Shown: one piece after another, positions 27,943 through 36,785 of the stretch
Layout of the letters: each line of letters starts with the position of its first letter
How positions within the stretch are numbered: the first letter of the stretch is position 1
Source of the DNA: Natrinema pellirubrum DSM 15624
GTDB taxonomy: Archaea; Halobacteriota; Halobacteria; Halobacteriales; Natrialbaceae
Length of the DNA stretch: 64,000 bases
Direction of reading: 5' to 3'
Assembly (NCBI RefSeq): GCF_000230735.2
Contig: NC_019962.1
Coordinates: 3,720,001 to 3,784,000 of the forward strand
Notes under the pieces: generated by a model
Told to the model about the DNA's origin: nothing
The model's database searches: none
Seen by the model: the letters and a program-made list of their open reading frames with translations, nothing else
Translations under genes and position numbers: made by a program

Positions 27943-28371
27943 ATGGACTCCGAAGCGGGGGTGTCGGAATCGGCCCGGCCCCTCTCCCGAAGCGACCTCG
28001 TACGGTCGGGAGCGGTCGCGCTCGTCGTGTCGTTGGTCATCAACTGGCTCATCGTATTCATGGCGAACGCCGGCGGCATCGCGCCCGAACTGGAGGCACT
28101 AAATTACGAACCGGTGTCGTTCTTTACGACCATCGGAGTCGTCGGTGCAACCGTCACGTACGGGATTCTCGCGCGAACCGTTGCCGATCAGGACCGGGCG
28201 TTCGCGATCGTCGCGGCGATTGTCCTCGGTCTCTCCGTGCTTCCCGATTTCGTCGTCATCCCCGATCAGCCCGGTGGCAGTCTCTTCGCTGGCGCGGTTC
28301 TCGGTCTGATGCACGTCACGACGGCAGTCGTTTGTGTGTGGGTACTGACCGACCGCCGGAACGGACGATGA
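27943..28371 (+). CDS. DUF6069-like four-helix membrane protein
   Basis: A 142-aa protein with four predicted helices (about residues 25-45, 60-82, 88-108 and 115-135), in the pattern of the DUF6069 family (VRSGAVALVVSLVINWLI, FFTTIGVVGATVTYGIL). Function unknown. An ATG at 27910 would add 11 residues. Confidence 0.7.
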   Translation: MDSEAGVSESARPLSRSDLVRSGAVALVVSLVINWLIVFMANAGGIAPELEALNYEPVSFFTTIGVVGATVTYGILARTVADQDRAFAIVAAIVLGLSVLPDFVVIPDQPGGSLFAGAVLGLMHVTTAVVCVWVLTDRRNGR

Positions 28372-28409
28372 GACGGCGGTCCCGGTCCGCGGAGTCCAGA
28401 AGACGATAG

Positions 28410-28415
28410 TTTAAA
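28410..28415 (+). promoter_or_regulatory. TATA box for hel308-cgi121
   Basis: TTTAAA lies 26-31 nt before the ATG at 28441, as expected for a leaderless message. Confidence 0.55.
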
Positions 28416-28440
28416 CCGCGAAAGGGGCCAAGGGCGGGTA

Positions 28441-30813
28441 ATGAATATCGAGGAGCTGTCGGGGCTCCCGGCCGGTGCCGTCGACCACTTCCGGCGCGAG
28501 GGCATCGAGGAACTCTACCCGCCCCAGGCCGAGGCCGTCGAGGCCGGGGCGACCGACGGGGAGAACCTCGTGGCCGCCGTCCCGACTGCCAGCGGGAAGA
28601 CGATGATCGCCGCGCTCTCGATGCTGTCGTCGATCGAACGCGGCGGAAAAGCGCTCTATATCGTCCCCCTGCGGGCGCTCGCCAGCGAGAAAAAGGAAGC
28701 GTTCGAGGCCTACGAGGAGTTCGGCGTCACGGTCGGGGTTACGACGGGCAACTACGAGAGTACCAGCGACTGGCTCGCGACGAAGGATATCGTCGTCGCC
28801 ACCAGCGAGAAGGTCGACTCGCTCGTGCGCAACGGCGCGGACTGGCTCTCGGAGCTGACCTGCGTCGTCAGCGACGAGGTCCACCTGATCGACGACCGCA
28901 ACCGGGGGCCGACCCTCGAGGTCACCCTCGCCAAACTCCGAAAGCTCAACCCGGGGATGCAACAGGTCGCACTGTCGGCGACGGTCGGCAACGCCGACGA
29001 GATCGCCGACTGGCTCGACGCAGCCCTGATCGACACCGACTGGCGGCCGATCGACCTGCGGATGGGCGTCCACTACGGCAACGCCCTGAACTTCGACGAC
29101 GGCTCGACTCGAGAGGTGCCGATCCAGGGCAGCGAAAAGCAGGAGGCCGCGCTCGTCCGCGACATCGTCCGGGAGGGCGGCTCGTCGCTCGTGTTCGTCA
29201 ACTCCCGCCGGAACGCCGAGGCCGCCGCGGGCCGGCTGGGCGGGGTCGTGAAACCGGAGTTGACCGGCGACGAACGGGCCGAACTCGCCGATCTAGCCGA
29301 TGAGATCCGCGACGACAGCGACACCGAGACGAGCACGGACTTGGCCGACTGCGTCGAACGGGGCGCGGCCTTCCACCACGCCGGCCTCTCGAGTACCCAG
29401 CGCTCGATCGTCGAGGAGGCCTTTCGCGACCGGCTCCTGAAGGTGATCTCGGCGACGCCGACGCTGGCCGCCGGCGTCAACACGCCGGCCCGCCGCGTGA
29501 TCGTCCGCGACTGGCGGCGCTTCGATCCCAGTGCGGGCGGGATGGCTCCGCTCGACGTCCTCGAGGTCCACCAGATGATGGGCCGGGCGGGCAGACCCGG
29601 CCTCGACCCCTACGGCGAGGCCGTGTTGCTCGCGAAGAGCCACGACGAGAGCCAGGAGCTGTTCGACCGCTATATCTGGGCCGATCCCGAGCCCGTCCGG
29701 TCGAAGCTGGCGGCCGAGCCTGCGCTGCGGACCCACGTCCTCGCGACCATCGCCTCCGGCTTCGCCCGCACCCGCGAGGGGCTGCTCGAGTTCCTCGAGG
29801 CCACCCTCTATGCCAGCCAGTCGAGCGAAGCCGGCCGGCTCGAGACGGTCACCGATACCGTCTTGGAGTACCTCGAGTCGAACGACTTCATCGAGCGCGA
29901 GGCGCGTAGCGCCTCGGACTCCTCGAGCGATTCACCGCGAGAGCGCGACGACCACGGCGCGTTCACCACCGCGGCCGCCCTCGAGGGCGGCGGCCGCGAC
30001 GAGGACCTCGAGGCGACCAGCCTCGGTCACACCGTCTCGAGGCTCTATCTGGATCCGATGAGCGCCGCCGAGATCGTCCACGGGCTCGAGGACGCCGACG
30101 AGCGACCGACAGCGCTGGGGCTCTACCAACTCGTCTCGAGGACGCCGGACATGTACGAACTCTACCTGCGCTCGGGTGACGACGAGCAGTACGGCGAGCT
30201 GTTCTACGAGCGCGAGGCCGAACTGCTGGGTGCCGCCCCGAGCGAGTTCGAGGAGGAACGCTTCGAGGATTGGCTGGCCGCGCTCAAGACCGGCAAACTG
30301 CTCGAGGACTGGGCCGACGAGACCGACGAGGAACGGATCACGGACCGGTACCAGATCGGCCCCGGCGACCTGCGCGGGAAGGTCGACACCGCCGAGTGGC
30401 TGCTGGGCGCGGCCGAATCGCTGGCCGCCGAGATCGACAGCGAGTGGACCGTCGCGGTCCGGGAGGCCCGCGCCCGCGTCGAACACGGCGTCGGGGAGGA
30501 GTTGCTCGAACTCGTCTCGGTCGGTGGCGTGGGTCGCAAGCGCGCCCGACGGCTCCACGACGCGGGGATCGAGGAGCCCGCGGACCTCCGGACTGCCGAC
30601 AAGAGCGTCGTCCTCGGGGCGTTGAAGGGGAAAAAGACCGCCGAGAACATCCTCGAGAACGCCGGCCGCGAGGACCCCTCGATGGACGGCATCGAGCCGA
30701 GCGCGAGCGACGCCGCGGACGGGACGACCGGAAGCGACGGAACGGACGACGGCACCGCGGAAGCGACGGAGGCGGAGCCAGACGACAGTCAAGCGAGCCT
30801 GGGTGATTTCTGA
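28441..30813 (+). CDS. hel308: Hel308 DNA helicase
   Basis: A 790-aa SF2 (Ski2-like) 3'-5' helicase acting at stalled replication forks. The Q-motif region is LYPPQAEAV. Walker A VPTASGKT (Lys53), DEVH box (145-148), SATVGN and GRAGRPGLD are intact. The winged-helix and ratchet domains follow, and a C-terminal Hh[18 protein letters not shown], lies near residue 700. The tail is acidic and ends QASLGDF, resembling a PCNA-binding peptide; that reading is inference. It ends in TGATG, overlapping the next gene by one base. Confidence 0.97.
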   Translation: MNIEELSGLPAGAVDHFRREGIEELYPPQAEAVEAGATDGENLVAAVPTASGKTMIAALSMLSSIERGGKALYIVPLRALASEKKEAFEAYEEFGVTVGVTTGNYESTSDWLATKDIVVATSEKVDSLVRNGADWLSELTCVVSDEVHLIDDRNRGPTLEVTLAKLRKLNPGMQQVALSATVGNADEIADWLDAALIDTDWRPIDLRMGVHYGNALNFDDGSTREVPIQGSEKQEAALVRDIVREGGSSLVFVNSRRNAEAAAGRLGGVVKPELTGDERAELADLADEIRDDSDTETSTDLADCVERGAAFHHAGLSSTQRSIVEEAFRDRLLKVISATPTLAAGVNTPARRVIVRDWRRFDPSAGGMAPLDVLEVHQMMGRAGRPGLDPYGEAVLLAKSHDESQELFDRYIWADPEPVRSKLAAEPALRTHVLATIASGFARTREGLLEFLEATLYASQSSEAGRLETVTDTVLEYLESNDFIEREARSASDSSSDSPRERDDHGAFTTAAALEGGGRDEDLEATSLGHTVSRLYLDPMSAAEIVHGLEDADERPTALGLYQLVSRTPDMYELYLRSGDDEQYGELFYEREAELLGAAPSEFEEERFEDWLAALKTGKLLEDWADETDEERITDRYQIGPGDLRGKVDTAEWLLGAAESLAAEIDSEWTVAVREARARVEHGVGEELLELVSVGGVGRKRARRLHDAGIEEPADLRTADKSVVLGALKGKKTAENILENAGREDPSMDGIEPSASDAADGTTGSDGTDDGTAEATEAEPDDSQASLGDF

Positions 30814-31313
30814 TGGAGCTACTCGAGTGTTCCCTCGCGATCGACGATCTGGACGCGTTCGTGGCGACGCTGGGCGAAATCGGCGATCGCCACGACGTGA
30901 CGGTACAGGCCTTCGACGCGCGCTACGTCGCCGATCGCGCCCACCTCGAGCGGGCCGTCGAACTGGCCGATCGGGCCATCGACCGCGGCGAGAACGTCGC
31001 CCGGGACCGCGCCGTCGAGATCCTGCTGTACGCCGCGGGCCGCCGACAGATCGACCGGGCCCTCGAGATGGGCGTCGACGAGGGCGAGACCCCGGCCGTC
31101 GTACTCGTCGACGGCGACGGGGACGAACGCGCCGCGCTCGAGGCGGTCGAGGACCTGACCGCGTTCCGCGGGCGGACCGAGACGCTCGATTCGCGGGACG
31201 ACGAAACGCTGTGTGACTTCTTCGGGATTCCCGACGCCGAGCGGGCGGCGACCGACGCGGGGCTGGCGGCGCTGGTCCGCGAGCGGGTCGCGCTGCTCGA
31301 AGTCGAGAAATAG
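30813..31313 (+). CDS. cgi121: KEOPS complex subunit Cgi121
   Basis: A 166-aa protein matching Cgi121/TPRKB. VQAFDARYVADRAHLERAV is followed by ENVARDRAVEILLYAAGRRQI and MGVDEGETPAVVLV. Cgi121 binds Bud32 and the tRNA 3' end in the KEOPS complex that makes t6A37 on ANN-decoding tRNAs. Its ATG overlaps the hel308 stop, so translation is coupled. Confidence 0.93.
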   Translation: MELLECSLAIDDLDAFVATLGEIGDRHDVTVQAFDARYVADRAHLERAVELADRAIDRGENVARDRAVEILLYAAGRRQIDRALEMGVDEGETPAVVLVDGDGDERAALEAVEDLTAFRGRTETLDSRDDETLCDFFGIPDAERAATDAGLAALVRERVALLEVEK

Positions 31314-31366
31314 ATCGAGTCGAGAATCGACAGCACGCTCTTGTGCGATCGTCTCGAAAACTGGCC

Positions 31367-32740
31367 ATGGCCACCCTCGAGGATCCCGTCGAGATCGGCG
31401 GCCTCACGATCCCGAACCGGCTCTACCGCGCGCCGCTGCTCGAGTGTGCGGGCAACGGTCCCGACGCAGTCGACGCGTTGATCGCGGACCTCGAGCCCGC
31501 GGCCGAGTCGGGGGCCGGACTCGTCTGTCAGGGCGCGACGATCGTCCGCGGCGAGGGCGGCTGTGCCGCGCCGGGGATGACCCGCGTCCACGACCCCGAG
31601 TTCGTCTCGCGACTGTCGCGGCTGACCGACCGCATCCACGACCACGGGAGCCGGATCGCCATCCAGCTCGAACACGGCGGCCTCCGGAGCATGGAGACCT
31701 GGCACGCCGAATACCGCGACGAGCATCCCGCTCTCGAGCAACTCGCCGTCTCGCGACCCCCGTGGCAGTTGCGAACCCTCGATCAGCTGGGGTTTCTCTC
31801 GTACGACCCGCACGTCCTCACGACCGAAGAAGTGTACGACCTCGCGGCGGATTTCGGCCGGGCGGCGGCCCGTGCCGTCGACGCCGGCTACGACGCCGTC
31901 CACCTCGCCGGCGCGAACATGGGGATCGTCCAGCAGTTCTGCTCGCCCTTCTACAACCGCCGAGACGACGAGTTCGGCGGCTCGCCCGAAGCGCGACTCG
32001 AGTTCCTCGCGGTCGTCCACGACGAGATCCGCGAGCGGGCCGGCGACGTGCCGCTGCTGACGAAGGTGCCGGCTGAAACGCCCGCCCCGCCCGCGCCGGT
32101 CGTCCGCCGGAAGCTCTCGCTCCGGGACGGCGTCGAGATCGCCCGCCGGCTCGAGAAGATCGGCTACGACGCGGTCGTGCCGGTGCAGACGTCGGTCGTC
32201 TGGGACATGAGCATCGTCCGCGGGGAATATCCCGACCGCGCGTGGTCGAACGAGGGGCTGCAGGCGGAGTACGACGCGGCGTTCGGCGGCGCAGCACGAA
32301 AGCGACTCGTCGCGCTGGCGAACCGACTCCAATCGTTGCAGTACGGCTTCGAACCCGCGTGGAACGAGACGTTCTGTCGCCGGGTTCGCGAGCAGGTGTC
32401 GATCCCGGTGCTGGCGGAGGGTGGGATTCGCGAGCGAGCGCAGATGGATCGGTTGCTGGGCGACTCGAGCGGGGATCACGGAACCGACGCCGACCCGGCC
32501 TGTGACATGGTCGGCATGGCACGGCCGTTCTACGCCGAGCCGCGACTTGGCGCACGGCTGCTCGAGGCCGGCAGTAACGGGTCCGCCACCGGGGGCGACG
32601 ACTCCGTACGTGTCCTCTGTGAGAGCTGCAACAACTGTACGGTACCACAAGCGACCGGCGCGCCGGGGGTCTGCCGGACGCCCACAGTGGTGCGAAAACG
32701 GGGCGAACTCGAGCGAAACGGTGCCTACGACCGGTCGTAG
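31367..32740 (+). CDS. Old Yellow Enzyme-family NADH:flavin oxidoreductase
   Basis: A 457-aa FMN-type TIM barrel. The family motifs are AIQLEHGG (about 101-108), GYDAVHLAGANMGIVQQF (in the position of the usual HGANGYLL...F), YNRRDDEFGGSPEARLEF and the late VGMARPFYAEP. The C-terminus has CESCNNC...C, matching the [4Fe-4S]-binding Cys cluster of the 2,4-dienoyl-CoA-reductase-like subgroup. The C-terminal FAD/NADH domain of those enzymes is absent. Substrate unknown. The ATG at 31367 was preferred over one eight codons earlier. Confidence 0.88.
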   Translation: MATLEDPVEIGGLTIPNRLYRAPLLECAGNGPDAVDALIADLEPAAESGAGLVCQGATIVRGEGGCAAPGMTRVHDPEFVSRLSRLTDRIHDHGSRIAIQLEHGGLRSMETWHAEYRDEHPALEQLAVSRPPWQLRTLDQLGFLSYDPHVLTTEEVYDLAADFGRAAARAVDAGYDAVHLAGANMGIVQQFCSPFYNRRDDEFGGSPEARLEFLAVVHDEIRERAGDVPLLTKVPAETPAPPAPVVRRKLSLRDGVEIARRLEKIGYDAVVPVQTSVVWDMSIVRGEYPDRAWSNEGLQAEYDAAFGGAARKRLVALANRLQSLQYGFEPAWNETFCRRVREQVSIPVLAEGGIRERAQMDRLLGDSSGDHGTDADPACDMVGMARPFYAEPRLGARLLEAGSNGSATGGDDSVRVLCESCNNCTVPQATGAPGVCRTPTVVRKRGELERNGAYDRS

Positions 32741-32744
32741 CGCC

Positions 32745-33443
32745 TTACAGCGTCACGGTGTCGCTGGTCAACTCCGCGAGCGTCCCCTCGGTCCAGGTGT
32801 CGTCGACGCCGACTCTGAACCGCGAGTCGGTCGGGCCCGCATAGTGAAGCTGCAGGGTGTACGAGCCGTCGTCGGCGATCGGTGCCGCTTCCTTCCGGTC
32901 CGCATCGACCTGCTCGAGTTCGACCATCTCGTCGGCGTACTCGGTATCGGTCGTCCCGCTGATCTCGTAGCGCTGGAAGTCTGCCTGAACGTTCGACCCC
33001 TCGACCGGATATCCCTGCATTTCCCAGCCGCCCAGTCCCTCGTCGATCGCGTACGTGTGTTCGTAGCCCGCATCGATCAGCGACGCGGCACGTTGAGAGG
33101 ACAGGTGATGGGGACACCGACAGTAGGTAACGATCCGCGTGTTCGTCGACCACTCCTCGACCGGGTCGTTCTCGGTTCCGTCCGGAGCCGGCGAGAACAC
33201 GGCACCCGCGATGCGGAGTTCCTCGTACTGATCGCGGCCCCGTGCGTCCGCGAACTGTGCCTCATCGTTGTCGTACCACTCGTAGACGTCCGTGACCGGC
33301 GCGAGCGGGACCTCGGTTCCGTCGGTCGTCGTCGTCTCGTAGTCGAACTCGTTGGCCGGCGTTCCATTGTCGTCGCCGAGACAGCCGGCGACCGCCCCAA
33401 GCGATACCGTCCCCCCGAGAGCGAGGAATCTCCGTCGGTTCAT
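32745..33443 (-). CDS. Rhodanese-domain lipoprotein
   Basis: A 232-aa exported protein. Tat motif NRRRFLALGG and lipobox VAGC (Cys about residue 21) are followed by a rhodanese domain (about residues 45-135) with VTYCRCPHHLSSQRAASLI, whose Cys is at the catalytic sulfurtransferase position. A C-terminal beta-rich extension (about 140-232) is unassigned. It is probably anchored on the outer face of the membrane. Confidence 0.85.
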   Translation of the reverse strand: MNRRRFLALGGTVSLGAVAGCLGDDNGTPANEFDYETTTTDGTEVPLAPVTDVYEWYDNDEAQFADARGRDQYEELRIAGAVFSPAPDGTENDPVEEWSTNTRIVTYCRCPHHLSSQRAASLIDAGYEHTYAIDEGLGGWEMQGYPVEGSNVQADFQRYEISGTTDTEYADEMVELEQVDADRKEAAPIADDGSYTLQLHYAGPTDSRFRVGVDDTWTEGTLAELTSDTVTL

Positions 33444-33570
33444 AGGTTCGTCTAGCGACGAGAGGGAGATATGGTTTCTGGTGACTCTCACGTCACTACT
33501 GACCCCTTCGTTTCAACTGGAAACCGGGAGGCGAGGCTGGAAGATTGCTCGAGTCGAAACGGCAGAGAAG

Positions 33571-33643
33571 TAGTCCATGCTGGATTCGAACCAGCGTCCC
33601 GAGCCCCAGAAGCTCGGAGGATTGGCCGCTACCCTAATGGACT
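33571..33643 (-). tRNA. tRNA-Gln (anticodon CTG)
   Basis: On the minus strand a complete cloverleaf can be drawn. The acceptor arms are AGTCCAT and ATGGACT, with discriminator A. The D-arm contains GGGTAGCGGCC. The anticodon stem CGAGC/GCTCG holds loop TTCTGGG (anticodon CTG), and the T-arm is GCTGG-TTCGAAT-CCAGC. No intron and no encoded CCA. CUG decodes glutamine. Confidence 0.95.
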
Positions 33644-33710
33644 AGCATGTCTCCGTTGGGATCCGTTTCCAACGGCGTATCACGTGATAGCAGGTAGCCG
33701 TATTAGAGTG

Positions 33711-34280
33711 TTACGAACTCAGATGGTCGGTACAGCGCGAGTCGTAGTGTTCTTTCCGATGACAATTGGCACAGAGAACGAGACACTTCTCGATCTCACT
33801 CTCGATTCTGTCTTTCGAATACCCGAAAGAGATCATCTTCCCGACGGCCATCTCCTTTTCATCTTCGTTTAGATGGTGGAAGTCCAAGCACCTGGGATCG
33901 TCCTCATCACATCGGTTACACCCCTTCTCTTGCTTATATTCGAACACCCATGCTCGATGTTTTGCTCGTCGGTCGAGAGACCGTTCCGTGTTCCACTCGG
34001 TGTTCCGATAGTGCCACCGCTGATCGACGGAAAGATCTTCCCATGCCGTTCCCTCGGGCAGTTCGACATCATCCGGTTTCGGCCCAACCCGAGGCCCTCT
34101 CGAGTAGGATGTCTCGAGTCCCGCCGTCTCCTTCGCGTCGTTCCACCCGCCACACGTTCGGATAATCGTCGCGGAAGCCGGCGTCAGCCCTAACTCCTCG
34201 TACTGCGCCTTCGTCGGTGACTCGCCCAGTCGTTCGGCGGCCTCCCGCAGTGCCTCGAGACACGCCGCCTCGGTAACCAT
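33711..34280 (-). CDS. HNH endonuclease with homing-endonuclease-associated repeat
   Basis: A 189-aa protein. Residues about 5-52 form the helical DNA-binding repeat found with homing endonucleases (LREAAERLGESPTKAQYEEL ... IRTCGGWNDAKETAGL). Residues about 115-180 form an HNH/zinc nuclease: CNRCDEDDPRCLDFHHL, then CLVLCANCHRKEH. All metal and catalytic positions are present. Base composition is AT-richer than that of the neighbours, and the gene lies 68 nt from tRNA-Gln, both suggesting mobility. The ATG at 34280 was chosen; the open frame reaches 34379. Confidence 0.85.
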   Translation of the reverse strand: MVTEAACLEALREAAERLGESPTKAQYEELGLTPASATIIRTCGGWNDAKETAGLETSYSRGPRVGPKPDDVELPEGTAWEDLSVDQRWHYRNTEWNTERSLDRRAKHRAWVFEYKQEKGCNRCDEDDPRCLDFHHLNEDEKEMAVGKMISFGYSKDRIESEIEKCLVLCANCHRKEHYDSRCTDHLSS

Positions 34281-34387
34281 ACCGCGGTTGGCCGCGCGAT
34301 CCCGTATAAACCTCCGGACGGTACCCGTCCGACTGACCTCGAGAACGAACCGACATTCCTTTTCCCCGCTCGTGCGCACCCCCGAGT

Positions 34388-34978
34388 ATGTACGTCGGAC
34401 GATTCGTCGTCGTCGGTCCCGAGGTCGGCGCGTACCGCGTCTCCTCGCGATCGTTCCCGAACCGCGAAATCACCGCTCGAGACGAGGCCCTGACCGTCGG
34501 GCCCACCGAGGACGCTCCGGAGACGGACAACCCCTACGTCTCGTACAACTGCCTGCGGGTCGTCGAGACGCCGACCGGCGAGACGGCCGCCTTCGGCAAC
34601 GGCTCGCATGTCGATCCGATCGCGGAGAAACTCGAGCTGGGGTATCCCGCCCGGGACGCCCTCGCCGAGAGTCTGCTGGCGCTTGACTACGAGAAAGACG
34701 ACTACGATACGCCCCGGATCGCGGCGACGATCGGCGGCGACGGCGAGGCCCTGATCGGGACCGTCCGAAAGGACGCCCTGCTGATCGAGACCGTCGACGA
34801 GCCGACGCTGGTCGCGACCTACGAGAAGAACGCGCCCGAGGCGTTCGAGTTCGACGCCGACGGTGCGGCCGCGGCCGCGAGCGCGGCCTACGACCTCGAG
34901 TTCGAACACGCGGTCTGTGCGGCCGGCGTCGCCCGGACCGACGACGGGTTCGAGACGGCGATCGAGAACGGCGACTGA
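34388..34978 (+). CDS. purO: IMP cyclohydrolase, archaeal type
   Basis: A 196-aa PurO-family enzyme catalysing the last step of IMP synthesis (FAICAR to IMP). It begins [20 protein letters not shown], with SFPNREI near residues 22-28, [10 protein letters not shown] near 50-59 and GNGSHVDPI near 73-81. The length is normal. It replaces the bacterial PurH cyclohydrolase domain. Confidence 0.93.
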   Translation: MYVGRFVVVGPEVGAYRVSSRSFPNREITARDEALTVGPTEDAPETDNPYVSYNCLRVVETPTGETAAFGNGSHVDPIAEKLELGYPARDALAESLLALDYEKDDYDTPRIAATIGGDGEALIGTVRKDALLIETVDEPTLVATYEKNAPEAFEFDADGAAAAASAAYDLEFEHAVCAAGVARTDDGFETAIENGD

Positions 34979-35127
34979 ACGACCTCGTTACGCTCGGCCA
35001 GCCGCCAGCGTGCGCCACTGCAGGTCAGCTAACCGACCGGAGCGACATCGGTTCTCCATCGGACACCGAGCGAGCGTGAGCGACGCCCCGGCCAACCTAC
35101 AAATCCCTCGCGGCGTATCACTCACAC

Positions 35128-35796
35128 ATGAAGGTCGGACTCATCTCTGACGTCCACAGCAACCGGGTCGCGCTCGAGACCGTCCTCGAGGACATGCCCG
35201 CGGTCGACGAACTGTGCTGTGCGGGCGACGTGGTCGGCTACAACCCCTGGCCGGGGGAGTGCGTCGACGAACTGCGTGCGCGGGACGTGCCGACGGTGAT
35301 GGGTAATCACGACGCCGCCGTCGCCGGGGATACCCCGTTTCGGTTCAACGGCATGGCCAAGGCCGGCGTTGACCACGCGAACGGGGAACTGTCCGACAAC
35401 CAGCTCGAGTGGCTGGCCGACCTGCCGGCAGAGCGACTCGAGTGCGACGGCCGGGTCAAACTGGTCCACGGCCACCCGGACGATCCCGACCGCTACACGC
35501 GATACACCTACCCGGAGGAGTTCACCGAACGAATGCTCGGCGACGAGGACGTGCTGGTACTCGGCCACACCCATGTCCAAGGCGTCGAGCGGTTCGGAGA
35601 TGGGATCGTCGTCAACCCGGGCAGCGTCGGCCAGCCCCGCGACGGGGACCCGCGAGCGGGCTACGCGGTGGTCGATCTCGACGCCCTGACCGTCGAGACC
35701 CACCGCGTCGAGTACGACGTCGACGCCGTCCAGACGGCCGTCGAGGAGGCTGAACTGCCCAGTCGCATCGGTACCCGGCTGGCCCGCGGCAAGTAG
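35128..35796 (+). CDS. Metallophosphoesterase (YfcE-like)
   Basis: A 222-aa calcineurin-like phosphoesterase. The metal-binding motifs are SDVHSN (7-12), CAGDVVGYNPWPGEC, VMGNHD, LVHGHP and VLGHTHVQ, complete for a two-metal site. The end NPGSVGQPRDG is typical of the YfcE/MJ0936-like group. Substrate unknown. Confidence 0.92.
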   Translation: MKVGLISDVHSNRVALETVLEDMPAVDELCCAGDVVGYNPWPGECVDELRARDVPTVMGNHDAAVAGDTPFRFNGMAKAGVDHANGELSDNQLEWLADLPAERLECDGRVKLVHGHPDDPDRYTRYTYPEEFTERMLGDEDVLVLGHTHVQGVERFGDGIVVNPGSVGQPRDGDPRAGYAVVDLDALTVETHRVEYDVDAVQTAVEEAELPSRIGTRLARGK

Positions 35797-35991
35797 GACT
35801 CGAGCGATGCGGTCGGCACCCCGAAACGAACCCTTTTACACTCACCCCGCTGCTACTGCCGGACATGGTATCCATCGGCCACACCGCGCGTCCCGCTCGG
35901 AACCGACCCCGTCGCGCCGTGGGCCGGTGTTGTCGCTTGCCGTCCCCGCACCGCACGCGTCGCCTCGAGACCGCCGCCGCGACGGAGACCG

Positions 35992-36507
35992 ATGTTCGAG
36001 CGCGTGCGTGAGGACGTCCGGGCGATGACCGGGCGCGACCCCGCCGCGAAGGGGCGACTCGAGGTCCTGCTGTGTTACTCGGGGCTGCACGCGGTCTGGG
36101 GGTATCGGCTCGCCCACCGCTGCTGGAATCGCGGGCCGGGCTTTCGACTGCTCGCCCGACTGCTCTCCCACCTGGTGCGCTGGCTGACCGGCGTCGAGAT
36201 CCATCCGGCCGCCGAACTCGGCCGCCGGGTGACGATCGACCACGGGATGGGCGTCGTCATCGGCGAAACCGCCGAGATCGGCGACGACGTTCACATGTAC
36301 CACGGAGTGACCCTCGGCGGCGACACGAACGAACCGGTCAAGCGCCACCCGACGGTCGAGGACGGCGCGCAACTGGGCGCGAACGCGACGCTGCTGGGCG
36401 ACATCACGATCGGCGAGGACGCGGCCGTCGGTGCCGGTTCGGTCGTCACGGACGACGTTCCGGACGGTGCGACCGTCGTCGGCGTTCCGGCCGAGCGAGT
36501 CGACTGA
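35992..36507 (+). CDS. cysE: Serine O-acetyltransferase
   Basis: A 171-aa enzyme making O-acetylserine for cysteine synthesis. An N-terminal helical part (residues 1-60) is followed by left-handed beta-helix hexapeptide repeats. [20 protein letters not shown] with its catalytic His-Asp, YHGVTLGG and [12 protein letters not shown] are all present. It is the short form without the long N-terminal domain of enteric CysE. No cysteine synthase gene lies next to it. Confidence 0.93.
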   Translation: MFERVREDVRAMTGRDPAAKGRLEVLLCYSGLHAVWGYRLAHRCWNRGPGFRLLARLLSHLVRWLTGVEIHPAAELGRRVTIDHGMGVVIGETAEIGDDVHMYHGVTLGGDTNEPVKRHPTVEDGAQLGANATLLGDITIGEDAAVGAGSVVTDDVPDGATVVGVPAERVD

Positions 36508-36785
36508 TCGAGAAAGGCTGCCCATCTCATCCAGCACTGCTCGATGGACGCCGCGAATAGACACGTATCACTGCAAGCCGATCGTTCGTCTGCGGTGGCG
36601 CGTACTGTCGACCGGACGAGCGCTAGCGAGGGCGGTCGATAACACTGCGCGAGGGATGAGCGAGTGACTGAAAGGAACGAGCGAATCGGCTGGGGAGGGC
36701 GTGGCCGCTCCCTGTTGCCACGATAGCAGAACGCTCTGACCTCTCGAACTGCTCCCTACGCAAACCCTTCAACAGATGCAGTTAC
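36508..36785. other. Convergent intergenic gap
   Basis: This gap separates the ends of two converging genes. No coding frame, RNA or clear terminator could be recognised. Confidence 0.5.
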
